Assembly: GCA_001724265.1 (NCBI GenBank)
Contig: MEDY01000036.1
Coordinates: 121,086-185,085, forward strand
Direction of reading: 5' to 3'
Length of the DNA: 64,000 nucleotides
DNA from: Rhizaria sp. SCN 62-66
Lineage: Eukaryota; Rhizaria, unplaced
A model generated the notes under the pieces. That model was given only the letters and a program-made list of their open reading frames with translations, had not been told where the DNA came from and did no database searches. Each line of letters opens with the position of its first letter. Position 1 is the stretch's first letter. This document shows positions 24,501-34,084 of the stretch, one piece after another. The translations under genes were made by a program, and so were the position numbers.

Positions 24501-26983
24501 ACGGCGCTCAGACCCCCGTGGTGCCGCTGCAGCTGTTCGCGTCCGACTCTAGCGACGCCAACGCGGCCGAGTCTGCCGGGAGTGCACAGAGCCCGGGCAT
24601 GACTGCGGTCACTCTGCTGTCGCCTATGTCCCGTCGCCTGGACCCCACCGGCGGCCCCTACGGCCCCACTGCGCAGCAAAGCGCGCAGTTGCAGTCGCAA
24701 ACCGCAACGGGCTCTCAATCTGCCGGAACTGCTGCCGCCAGCGCGGCCAGTGCGGCCAGCGCCGCGAGCGCGAGCGTGTGCAGCGTGGAGACCGCGGCGG
24801 CGCTGGTGGCGCGCGAGCTCGCGAAGGCCGGCGCCGCGGAGGAGGATGCGCCCCTGCACAGCAGCGCGGGATTCAAGTACTTACAGTCCAACTACATCCA
24901 GTCGAAGTACCTCAACAGCATCATTAACAACAACAGCGTCAGTCATCTGTACTCCAGTGCGAACGGCGTTGTGTCCATCGCCAGCCCCACGAGCCCCGCG
25001 TCCGGTCTAAGTACCCCCGCTGGCGGTGTAAGTACCGCGCGCGCGGTGACCGCAGGTGTCGTGGCCGCGATGCAATGCTTATTGGTGCCCGGCTCCCGCG
25101 ACCCGCTGCTGCTGCTGCAGTCGCAGGCCTCCCCGGCGTCGCCGGCAATCGCCGTCGCTAACCCCGCGAGCAACATCAAGGGTGACTCTGCCTCTGCTGC
25201 CGGACAAGTGGGTGCAGGCGCGGGCGATGTTGCCGGTGCCGGTGTCAACGGGACATCCGAGGCCGAGGCGAATCTCATCCGCTTCATGAAGCACGCGCCC
25301 CACGCCACCGCCAACGCCGCTGCGAACGGAGCTGGAGTAGGCCCGAGCGCGGAGACCGGTGCGCAGGCACTGCTCGCCGCCGCCAACGCCGCCGCCGCCG
25401 CAGTCGTCGCCGCCGCTGTCGCCACTCCAGGGTCTTCAGCAGGAGCTGCAACGGTAGCGTCGTTGTCGCAGTCTGCCTCAGCGTTCCCGGCTCTGGGCTC
25501 TGGCGCTGTCAGCGCTAACGGTGGCTTTGCCAACACCATGGCGACACCAGAAACCGGGTTTGGCGGGGCGGTCAAGTGGCGTTCTCGTCTCCCCGCTTCG
25601 TACAACGTTGCCAACAGCGTTGGCAACAACAGCAGCGGCAACGGTAGCGGCAACGGGTACGCCTCGCAGTCGTTGTTGTCGCACGCGGGCAACGACAGCG
25701 GTGCGGGCGGCTCCGGCTCCGGTGGCGGTGTGGCGCTGACTCCGTCGCAGCGCGCGGCGCTGGCCCCCGCGGCGCTGGCGGCGGGCGGCGTGGGCGGGCT
25801 CTCGACGGACGAGGCCGACGTCGTGCTACGCCAGTACCGCGCCAAGATCCTCGCCGACGCGCGTGAGCGCGCCCGCGTGGCGCAGTCTGCGCTGCAGGAG
25901 GAGCGGTCCGTGGCGCGCGCGCGCGAGGCCGTGGCCGCCAAGGCCGGCGAGCGCGACCGGCGCATGGCCGAGGTCGAGGCGCTGTGGGCCGACACGGTCG
26001 TCGCCAAGTGGGGGCGACCCGGCACGCTCGCGCACGCGCGCAAGCTCGTGCTCGTGCACGGCGTCCCGCCGCGGCAGCGCTCGGTGCTGTGGCCGTTGGC
26101 CGTGGCGACGCTCGCGGGCGCGGCGGGCATGGGCAACACGATGAGCGAGGAGCAGTTCGCGCTCGTGCAGGACGTGGCGACGATGGCGCGCGACGAGTAC
26201 CAGGCCAAGGAGGCCGCGGCGCGCGCGCTCGCCGACGGAGACCCCGCGGCCGCGGCCGCGGCGGCCATGTCCGCGGGCGACGAGTTGCTGCGGCGTACGG
26301 ATAAGTCGCAGACGTTCAAGGACGTCGATATTGACCTTGCCCGCACGTTCCCGCACCTGGCCTTTTTCCAGGACGGGTGCCCGATGAAGCTGCAGATGCG
26401 CGGCGTGCTCGACGCCATGTGTTTCGCGCGCCCTGACGTGGGCTACGTGCAGGGCATGTCATACCTGGTCGGGAAGCTGCTGCTGTACTTGAACGAGTAC
26501 GACACGTTCCGCTGCCTGGCATGCCTTCTTGAGTCGTCCTTCTTCAAGGCACTCTACACTATGGACACGGATGCGCTGTACCGCCGCTACGCGCTGTTCG
26601 AGGCTGTGCTCAAAGACGCCGCGCCGGCCGTGTACGCGCACATGGCGAGCGAGGACGTGTTCGCGCACGGGCCGACGCTCTTCTTCGTAGAGTGGGGTAT
26701 GACGCTCTTCTCTAAGCGCGTCGATCTGGACGTTGCGAGCCGCATCTGGGATTGCTACTTCCTCTACGGCGAGGAGATCGTGTACCGCGCCGCCGCCGCG
26801 CTGCTCGTCTGCCTCAAGGCCGAGATCGTGGGGCAGCCCTTCGAGGGAATCCTGCGCGCACTCACGCGCGGCTCGGGCAAGGTCAGCGAGGAGCGGCTCA
26901 TCGCTGCCTTGGCGGGCGTGCGCTGGCGCAAGCGGTACCAGGCACAGCTCGACCTCATCCTGAACCCGCAGGAGAGCGACTAA
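16577..26983 (+). CDS. giant RCC1-repeat / TBC-domain protein
   Basis: A single intronless frame of 3,468 residues, started at the first in-frame ATG (16577). RCC1-type propeller blades are recognisable but far apart: near residues 20-25 (VWVWG), 124-142 (AGYNHV to YAWGD), 1043 (TWGRRSHGRLGHG), 1187-1214 (CGWGHT to GRLGLG), 1258-1288 (CGYAHS to WGSNETGQLGTG), 1417-1447 (YTWGSNAHGQLGLG) and about 2210 (ACGGAYTVAV). Long Ala, Ser, Asn, Thr, Gly and His-rich stretches separate them, including an Arg-Ser-rich stretch. The last 310 residues form a TBC Rab-GAP domain after a short Arg/Glu-rich predicted coiled coil: DLARTFP near 3254 gives the arginine finger and YVQGMSYL near 3290 the glutamine finger. 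Likely role is stimulating GTP hydrolysis on a Rab; what the RCC1 part binds is unknown. The stop is TAA. Confidence 0.85.
17371..17421 (+). repeat. ACG/ACA trinucleotide tract encoding poly-Thr
   Basis: An imperfect run of ACN codons (ACG, ACA, ACT, ACC) coding for an almost pure threonine stretch in the RCC1-TBC protein. A similar tract lies at 22336-22380 in the same gene. The mixed codons argue against very recent slippage alone. Confidence 0.8.
18554..18586 (+). repeat. (GGC)11 repeat encoding poly-Gly
   Basis: Eleven consecutive GGC codons give eleven glycines in the RCC1-TBC protein. Unlike the mixed-codon Ala runs nearby this is a pure trinucleotide array, so length variation between strains is plausible. 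Confidence 0.9.
18824..18839 (+). repeat. 16-bp element copy 1 (in the RCC1-TBC gene)
   Basis: GTAAGTACCCCCTTAG, read in frame as Val-Ser-Thr-Pro-Leu-Glu. It is nearly identical to elements at 58379-58394 and 63753-63768 in other genes, in the same reading phase. It uses GTA and TTA codons that are rare in these GC-rich genes. Confidence 0.7.
21735..21890 (+). other. Arg-Ser-rich segment in the RCC1-TBC protein
   Basis: Codons here encode repeated Ser-Arg and Ser-Gln pairs, including a block of consecutive SR dipeptides ending in RRASPT. This resembles the RS domains of splicing regulators and is a likely target of SR-type kinases. It lies between the sixth and seventh recognisable RCC1 blades. 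Confidence 0.8.
22336..22380 (+). repeat. second ACG/ACA tract encoding poly-Thr
   Basis: A second imperfect ACN-codon run within the RCC1-TBC frame, encoding Thr residues followed by Val-Val-Gly. It resembles the tract at 17371-17421. Confidence 0.75.
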
Positions 26984-27502
26984 AATTGTGCAGTTAACTG
27001 ACTAGGTGAGTGTTCAAGTGTAAGACGTGTACGTCTGTGACTGAGAGAATTAAGATTCCGAAATTTGCTTGTATTATCACTAAACAATGCTATACATTAG
27101 TTTTTTTTTTCTTCTGAAATACGTTCCGTGGAAACGTTGCGTGTATCTACCAGAGTTTCATGATGAGTGCCGTTGCTTTGTCGTTTTGATCACAATTATG
27201 TATTCATTTGAGGAGCGAATAGATAGACTAGATAAGGAGAGTACAAAAAAGCATATATGAAGAGGCCCCATCTATTTCACACAGCATAACGAGTGCTGAT
27301 TCAGGGTCAATGAAATTTTGATGCCATCGACCTTCAACTGCTACATGCAATCTTGCACTTTACGCACTGAGATCGCAGTGAAGAGTGACATCAAAGCGGG
27401 AATAAGCTCGAACCGACAGCAACATAGCACGATAACAATGAATCCGGAAAAACCACCACATGTGAGCTGTTGTTGCACAGTTTTGCGGTGTTTTCCACAA
27501 TC
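26984..27502. other. convergent intergenic region, RCC1-TBC / NAA38
   Basis: About 0.5 kb of AT-rich DNA between two genes that converge, so it should hold both 3' UTRs. No coding frame, RNA gene or clear repeat is visible. Confidence 0.6.
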
Positions 27503-27895
27503 TCACTGACTCTCAGGAACAGCGGTCTCGTCCTTCTTCTTGGGGATCGAGGAAGCCAAGACCTTGACCGAGACAATGTCCGCCATCGCGGCAAACATTG
27601 CTGGCGCGCGCAGCACCCCGCGCGGGTTGTCCTCGGGCGGCACAACGCGGTGGTACTCAGTAATCATGACGTTGGCGAGGTTGTCGATGCAGTACAAGAC
27701 GCCCTCGTATGTGCGGCCGTCCGTGACAGCGATGCGAACGCGCGAGCCAAGCAGGGATTGAAGATGCGCCTCACGGGCCTGCTGCGCGGGGTCAGTGCTA
27801 ACACGCGGCGGGACGTATTCGTGAACAGTGAGAGGCGGGAGATCGGTGAAGAGGGCCGGGGAAGGCACAGTGCCGGAGTAGGGCAGCGTGGACAT
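27503..27895 (-). CDS. NAA38: LSM-domain protein, NAA38-like NatC auxiliary subunit
   Basis: A 130-residue Sm-like protein. The LSM fold is shown by LLGSRVRIAVTDGRTYEG (Sm1), then NLANVMITEY, and the C-terminal IVSVKVL strand (Sm2). The TDGR core, and a segment between the Sm motifs that leads into an AMFAAMADIVSV-type end, resemble NAA38 (LSMD1), the auxiliary subunit of the NatC N-terminal acetyltransferase, more than the spliceosomal LSm1-8 proteins. The N-terminal 45 residues are Pro-rich. The ATG at 27893-27895 is chosen because sequence upstream is AT-rich. A CTTCGCAG 13 nt before it, on the minus strand, looks like a splice acceptor, so a 5' UTR intron is likely. The stop is TGA. Confidence 0.8.
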   Translation of the reverse strand: MSTLPYSGTVPSPALFTDLPPLTVHEYVPPRVSTDPAQQAREAHLQSLLGSRVRIAVTDGRTYEGVLYCIDNLANVMITEYHRVVPPEDNPRGVLRAPAMFAAMADIVSVKVLASSIPKKKDETAVPESQ

Positions 27896-28957
27896 CGCTC
27901 TGGACGTACTGCGAAGCGAAAACAAAAAATCAAGATATATAATAAAGGAAAAATAGAGATTGTAAGATATTATGTCCGTAAAGCACCGCGGCATTCCGTT
28001 TTAACGGATCTGGTAGCTCATAATAGTGCCGTTTATATCGCATCTTGGCTTCGTCATTGAACGCGAGCAACATTATGGATTTAAAGACAAGCACATATCT
28101 CGTTGTGTACACGTTGTTATGAAGATATCCAAGGGTTTGACATATGATTATGGTTTTAATGTGAATGTAACATATTATATTTCATTCAGGCAGCGCAGAC
28201 GAATCTCCGTCTGTTTGTATTCAGACTGGCGAGCTTGCCAGTTGTGTGACGCTGTCTGTCACCATCATTGGTCCGAGTTGCTCACAGAGTGAAACAGCTG
28301 TCCTGCGTAGCTGTCCCCTATTGCTGCGGAACGAAATAGTTGCTGTGCACGCGACGAACAACGTCGTTTTTCTTGCTCTTCCAGTGCAGACGTTATGCAG
28401 ACGGACTTGCGACAGCGTGACTGCTCTAAAGTGTGATGAAGACCCGCACGACATCACCGTTTACAACATGATAATTAAAGCACTTGACGTTAGATTATTT
28501 GTCAGCCAGGATGATGATCGTCGCACATGCAATAGCAGACTTCGTTCACACCAATAAAGCTAAGATCAACACGAGCATACTTGTTTTTGTAGCAGTCCAA
28601 GTCGAACAAGGTCTTATGTGAAATTCTTGCACTTACGAGCGACCTCAAACAACTTCTTCTACAATAGCGGCCAGTATGTGGTGTTCACATCTGGTTTTGA
28701 CAGATATAAAACACGCTTATATTTCACAAAATGTTGTAGAAAATGACATATAAATAATTTATTACCTAACAGACCACTGGTTACGCCCGCGCCCAAACAG
28801 AAGATTGTGCGTGATTTCTGAACACCGATCAAATGATATCAAGGGGACCCCAGATCACACAAAGCACAACTTTGAAGATGACAAGCAGATCGTCATAAAA
28901 TCCCTGGACATTGTTGCGTCACTATTCGTCACTCTCGGTTGCTCACTAGCTGTCTGT
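27896..28957. other. intergenic region between NAA38 and the hydrolase-like gene
   Basis: About 1.1 kb between two minus-strand genes. It should hold the 3' UTR of the hydrolase-like gene and the promoter, plus probably a 5' UTR intron, of NAA38. Open frames on the plus strand (for example ending near 28557) lack a proper ATG and coding-like composition. No tRNA or snoRNA pattern was found. Confidence 0.55.
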
Positions 28958-31054
28958 TCACTTGCTGTCTTTGCTCACTGCCTTATCGAACGCTTTGACG
29001 CGGTCGCTGACCCATGACTGCACGTCCATGAGCTCGTTGGTGCCCAGCCAGTGGCCCATCGGGGGCGAAAGCCGGACTGTGGGCTTGAGCCCCAGGCGGC
29101 CCAGGACGGACTTCTTGAGCTGCTCCCAGCGCGGCTCGGCGAATTCGGCCCACGACACGGCCTCGTCGCCGCCGCCGTGCACCACCAGCAGCGGGGCGCT
29201 CGCGTTCGGCACCGCCTCCGCGGGCGTCTTAGGCGCAGCCGCAGCGGTAGCCGAGGGTTCCGCAGAGCCGGCAACAGCGGCGTCGGCGACGGCAGCGGCG
29301 GCGATGGTATTTTCGGCCGTCTTGATCATGTGCTTGACGCTGGGGGGGAAGCCGCCGAAGCAGACCATGCCGCCCAGCTTGTGCGGGTACGTCAGCGCGC
29401 CGTGCAGCGCAAGCGCGCCGCCCTGCATTGCCAGTGGCAAACGAGAAATCACAAATAAAACACAAAGTCGAGGCAAAAGCAAGTGCGTCAGGTAAGCAAT
29501 AAGTGAGATAACAAAAGCATTGCTTACTCATAGCTTGTGGAAGTTGAATCGCCAAATAAGCAAAGATAGCACCGTTTTCGACACATATCCAACGGTTTAA
29601 ATGGGTGAGTGTGACGAGCGGCGTACCTGGCCGAAGCCGCCGACGATCAGGCGCCGGGCGCCCGCGGCGCGCACGTCGGAGGCAGTGAGGCGGCGCGGGA
29701 ACACGGAGCGCGGGTCCGGTGGGTACAACAGGCCGAGGCGGTCGCATTCGGAGTCGATAAGTTCGTGCAGGCGGGTCGTGGACTAAAAGTAAAACAAAAG
29801 CCGGACACAGAGGCAGAGAGCACAATATGTGTTGTTATGAGCAAAGATGGAGGTATTCTGAGACCCTGTCAGGTCTCATCACATATTTAGGATTTCAGCA
29901 CTGAAAACTTGTTGTTTCAGGATATCAAGTGTTATGTAAACGACTTTTCAAAACGTTATATGTGGAGTATCAAATAGCACATCGGCGGCCATACCCTTTG
30001 TAGGCCCTTCTTGTCCTCGTCGAGCCCCTCGTTGTACTCGGGCGCAAAGACGTCAAACCAGGCACGCTCCATGAAGTCGTCCAGCGCTGTCACGGGGATC
30101 TTCGGTGGGTTCGGAATCAGCAGGCGCACGTGCTGTGGTGCAAAGAGTGGTTGTGCGGTAAGCCAGGTTGAGTCAGGAAGAAGGAAAGATGGAGGTGTTT
30201 GGTGAGAAAGTTAAAAAATGAGGATATGTGCATTAAATAGGTAATACATCAAATATATCAAGGAAATGACATATAAGCACAAAATATATAGGTCATATCA
30301 TATGCATATTACGAAAAACTAATCTAAGCGCGTTGATATCATTGACTAAGTGTTACAACGTACGTTGAGCTCGATGAACTCGAAAGGGGTCGAGGCGGCC
30401 TCGTGCGTGTCACCGAGGCCGATGAGCCACAGCAGAGTAGCCTTGTGCTCGATGGGCTCGCGGGTAAACATGTCCATATGTAGCGGGTCTGTACGAGAAG
30501 GAGGAGGGTCGTGTGCAAGTTAAGATTTAGACAGTGTTACGAATGCTGTGACGACAGAAACAGTAAGAAACATATTCAACGTAAAAAGAAGACATAGCGA
30601 CAATGGAGGAAAATATATTTGTTTAAGTAGTGTCAGCCGTACCGGTCTCGTCGTACATGTCGTCCCCGTCGCGCATCGCAGAACGCTTGATCTGTCCGGG
30701 GGTTTGCCCCGCCGCCGCGCTAGCCGCGGCTTCGGCCTCATAACGCGCCTTGGCTTCCGCAATCAGGTCAGTGGCGGCGCGCTCGGGGGCGGCACCCTGC
30801 GTGGGCTCCATCTTCTGCGCGCGCAAAATGGGACCGCCGGGCGCGGAAGGCGCAGCGGCGGCGGGCGCGGCAGCGGCAACGGCAGCGGTCGCAGCGGCGG
30901 CGGCTGCGTCAGTGTTCGATGACTCCGCGGACATCCACCGGGCATGAGAGATGGCAACAGAGGGCACAATAGTGCGCGGGAGTGTACGCAAAAGTGATGA
31001 GCGGGCCACAGAGACGCCCGCCGATGCGGAGACGGAGACAAGGCGGCGCAGCAT
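28958..31054 (-). CDS. mitochondrial acyl-protein-thioesterase-like pseudo-hydrolase
   Basis: Alpha/beta-hydrolase of the phospholipase/carboxylesterase (acyl-protein thioesterase) family, 431 residues, from exons 30643-31054, 30364-30488, 29995-30132, 29627-29782 and 28958-29422; frame is kept throughout. The N-terminus MLRRLVSVSASAGVSVARSS is Arg/Ser/Ala-rich without acids, a good mitochondrial presequence, followed by an Ala-rich linker. The family's HGLGD strand reads IGLGD. The nucleophile elbow, GFSQGG in active members, reads GFGQGG here (Gly codon 29630-29632), so the catalytic Ser is missing. The Asp (HGGGDEAV, 29165-29167) and His (MGHWLG, 29051-29053) positions are retained. The protein is therefore probably non-catalytic, perhaps a lipid-binding pseudoenzyme, unless the base is a sequence error. 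The stop is TGA. Confidence 0.85.
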
Positions 31055-31437
31055 GCGTTAGCGCGACAGCCTATCGCGCCACACACCAACGAGACGAGAC
31101 AACAGAGAGCGGAGCGAAATGATGCAGTGTGAGTGATAATGTGAATAATAGACGATGTAATTTCTCCCAAATACCAAAAATAACGAGTTTAATTTGAGTT
31201 GTATTACCACATTTGTAATGACGGTCAGTTGCGTTCCTAGCACCTTGTCGATATCGTTGCCGTTAGGCTCCTCTCCCCTTAGCCTACCTGTTGCTGATAT
31301 CTTCTGGCCCTTCCCACTCTTCACAGCCTTCATTCCTCGCTTCCAAATCAAGTTCTACAAAGTTTAATAACCCGCCATTGACACTTTAACTACATCAGAG
31401 CTTTGCATACAGCTTACCGTGCGGTGTCCGAGTGAAA
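31055..31437. other. divergent promoter region, hydrolase-like gene / OSCP1
   Basis: About 0.38 kb separates the two start codons of genes transcribed in opposite directions, so both promoters must fit here. The middle is AT-rich. No named motif could be assigned. Confidence 0.6.
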
Positions 31438-33597
31438 ATGAGCAGTGAGCTGACGATGCCCCTGATCCTCACCACGATGGGCGGTGAGATGCTCTACATC
31501 CTCCAGCAGCGTCTCCACGCGCAGAAGATCTCCGCTGACAAGGCCCGCACCGTGCTCGAGGACGTTATCTGCTCCATGTTTGATCCTTCGCTTCTGAACG
31601 AGCTGTTCCGCCGCGAGAAGGCCTACACGTCAGCCGGGACCCGCGCCCTGTTCGACCGGCTCGCGCACGTCTCGATCATGCGCCTCAACACGACGTCGAT
31701 GGACAAGCTCTACGACCTTATCTCGATGGGCTGCAAGCTCCAGCTTATGCGCGCTAGCCACCCCTCGCACCTGCTCCAGATCTGCCTCAACCACACCGAC
31801 GAAGCCCGCGCCCTCCTCCACTCCAACCGCAGCTCCGCCAGCTCCACCACCAACGCGGTCCCCACGGTCTCCGCGGCTGCGGCGGCCGCGACGCCGGCGA
31901 CGCCCGCCTCTGCGCTGCTGACGCACGCGGCGCGGCGGCTCGCGGCGCTGGCGCTGTCGGCGGCGCCCGAGGCACTGACGCTCGCGCGCCGGTCGACGCT
32001 GCGGCTGCTGCAAGACAAGCACGTCAAGGTGTCGATCTTCCTCCAGGACGCGCTGCAAAGCAACCAGGGGCTGGTGTACTGCACGCCCAGCGGCGAGGCG
32101 CCCGTCGGCACCGAGCCCCCCGGCACCGTCCGCGTCTTCGCCAACCCCAGCAACATCAATTCCAATGCAACCGCCAGCTCTAACGCTAGCACTATCGCCA
32201 ACAAAAGCGCTGCGAGCGTGAGCGGCGTGGTCAACGGCGTGCAGGCTCCCGCCGTCTTACTATCGGGCGTCGGCATCGCCGCGACGTCGCTCTTCGCGCC
32301 ACCCGTCTTCCCCTCGGTCTCGGCCTCGTCCTTCACTGTCGCGTCACACGCCCACCGCGCCACGCTCAGCCCCACGGTCGCCGCGCTACTCCCCATCGCG
32401 CGCGACCAAGCGCGCACGCTGCCCGCCGCGCTCACCGCCGCCGCCGCAGCCGCCGCAGCCGCCGCCACCGCCACATCGAGCTCTGGCAGCTCTAGCAGCT
32501 CTAGCAGTGCGAGTGACTTTGTTGCGCACCCAGGCTCCTTCCTGGCCGCTCCCGTGCCCGCCGCTGTTGTCGTCAGCAGCAGCAAGCCCACGCCCGGCTT
32601 TCCCGCCCCCGTGCCTTCCCCCGCGTTCAACCCTATTGCCGCCACAACCAGCTCCAGCTCCAGCTCTAGTGCGAGTACGAGTGCGAGTATGGCCGCGGCG
32701 GTGTTCCCAGCCGTCAACGGCGCCCGCCCGAGCACCTACACCCCGCGGCCCTGCGCCGCGCCGCTCTCTGCGGCCACGGCAGCGGCGGCGGCTGCTGCTG
32801 CAGCTGGGTTAGTCCCTGGTCACGACGTGGTATCGATTCTGCACCCGCGCCGGCCATGTACTCTCGGCCGCAACCTCTACCAAACGGACCGCAAATCCGC
32901 CGCCGCCGCCGCGGCAACCGCCGCAACGCCCGCCACTGCCACTGTGAACGCGAGTGCGAGCGGGGCCGTGAGTGCGGCGAGCGTGGTCCGCGGCGTCGTC
33001 CCTGCGGTGGCGCCGTCACAGCCCACTGTGGCCTACGCATGCGCTGCGGCCGCCGCGGGCGCGTTCGCGGGCGTGTGGGGCGTGCGCGGCTGCGACAACA
33101 GCGGCAACGTCACCGGCGACGGCCTGCGCGCGTCCGCGCCCCTCCCCAGCAGCAGCGGCGGCGGCAGCAGCGGCGGGGCTGGGGGTAGTCATACCATCAC
33201 CGTGGGGACGACCGTGAGCACGGTGGCGCTCGACGCCGAGGCGGCGGCGCTGTCGGCGATGCTCCGCGGCCGCAGTGCCGCCGCCGCGGCCGCGGCCGCG
33301 GGTGAGAGCGGCGTTCTGCTGACGCACCTGTTCGGCGACGATGCCGACCACGGTGGCGACGACGACGAGGGGCTCCGGGTCAAGAGCAAGAAAGAGGAGC
33401 GGGAGGAGGAGGAGGCGCGCAGCGTGCACGTTCATGCCAAGGGCGGCTACCGCGAAATGGTCAGCGGGCTTGCTGCAATCGGCCTTGGCAGCAGCGGCAG
33501 CAAGAATGCTGCCGCTTCCCCTGCAGCGGCGAGTGCTGACGACGGGGAGGGAGAGCTCGACTTGCTGGCGATGATGGATGAGGCGGTGGATTATTAA
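31438..33597 (+). CDS. OSCP1: OSCP1 (organic solute carrier partner 1) homologue
   Basis: A 719-residue single-exon protein of the OSCP1/NOR1 family. The N-terminal block LILTTMGGEMLYILQQRL followed by AQKISADKAR, the RLAHASIM-like RLAHVSIMRLN, and SMDKLYDLISM match the conserved core. Later short blocks fall in the same order as in animal OSCP1: a PGTVRVF strand, a LGRNLYQTDRKS block, SAMLRG, THLFGDD, and a C-terminal DLLAMMDE. Between them are long Ala/Ser/Asn-rich insertions, which explain the excess over the usual roughly 380 residues. In animals OSCP1 has been linked to organic-ion transport and to cilia; its biochemical role is not settled. The start is the ATG at 31438, directly before the conserved N-terminus. 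The stop is TAA. Confidence 0.9.
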   Translation: MSSELTMPLILTTMGGEMLYILQQRLHAQKISADKARTVLEDVICSMFDPSLLNELFRREKAYTSAGTRALFDRLAHVSIMRLNTTSMDKLYDLISMGCKLQLMRASHPSHLLQICLNHTDEARALLHSNRSSASSTTNAVPTVSAAAAAATPATPASALLTHAARRLAALALSAAPEALTLARRSTLRLLQDKHVKVSIFLQDALQSNQGLVYCTPSGEAPVGTEPPGTVRVFANPSNINSNATASSNASTIANKSAASVSGVVNGVQAPAVLLSGVGIAATSLFAPPVFPSVSASSFTVASHAHRATLSPTVAALLPIARDQARTLPAALTAAAAAAAAAATATSSSGSSSSSSSASDFVAHPGSFLAAPVPAAVVVSSSKPTPGFPAPVPSPAFNPIAATTSSSSSSSASTSASMAAAVFPAVNGARPSTYTPRPCAAPLSAATAAAAAAAAAGLVPGHDVVSILHPRRPCTLGRNLYQTDRKSAAAAAATAATPATATVNASASGAVSAASVVRGVVPAVAPSQPTVAYACAAAAAGAFAGVWGVRGCDNSGNVTGDGLRASAPLPSSSGGGSSGGAGGSHTITVGTTVSTVALDAEAAALSAMLRGRSAAAAAAAAGESGVLLTHLFGDDADHGGDDDEGLRVKSKKEEREEEEARSVHVHAKGGYREMVSGLAAIGLGSSGSKNAAASPAAASADDGEGELDLLAMMDEAVDY

Positions 33598-34084
33598 AAG
33601 TTGTAGCGTTTAACCTAGAAAATAATTGTCCATTTTGTTTGAACTTTGTTTTAGTCTTCTTTATTGGCAACCGCCTGTTACGTGTTGCACACCTGCCTTT
33701 GGTTCTCGCTTGCGAGATGTATAGGCACTTGAAATGATTCATGAATACATATGATTACTTGTGTTTGACTACAGAATATCAATTTACATATTACTACTAA
33801 ACATTTCTCAGATTCACGTCGATCTCGATGCTGTGCGTTGTGTCATGTGTAACTTCGAATGGTTTTGACCGACATCTCGCGAGCAGTTCGATTTTTGCCA
33901 GAACTCGAAAAGGTGAAGTTGCGTCTCCGCAAATGGTTCCGTACACACCCAATCGACTGTCAATTGCGATGCGAGTACATCACCATATAAAATAAGAAAT
34001 ATAAGCATTATAATTTATATTCACACTTCATGCATATGTGTTTATCCTTCTTGATTTGCCTTCGCGTGAGACAGCTTCCTGACC
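33598..34084. other. intergenic region between OSCP1 and the cyclophilin-like gene
   Basis: About 0.49 kb of lower-GC DNA between two plus-strand genes. It should hold the OSCP1 3' UTR and the next promoter. No RNA gene or repeat was seen. Confidence 0.6.

Noticed and set aside
28246-28557. 103-codon plus-strand frame between NAA38 and the hydrolase-like gene, ending at an AATAAA
   Set aside because: It has no ATG near its beginning, has non-coding composition, and matches nothing known.
28958-31054. Alternative splicing choice that would restore a Ser in the hydrolase-like nucleophile elbow
   Set aside because: The Gly codon is inside the exon, three codons from the donor, and no nearby alternative junction gives Ser while keeping the frame.
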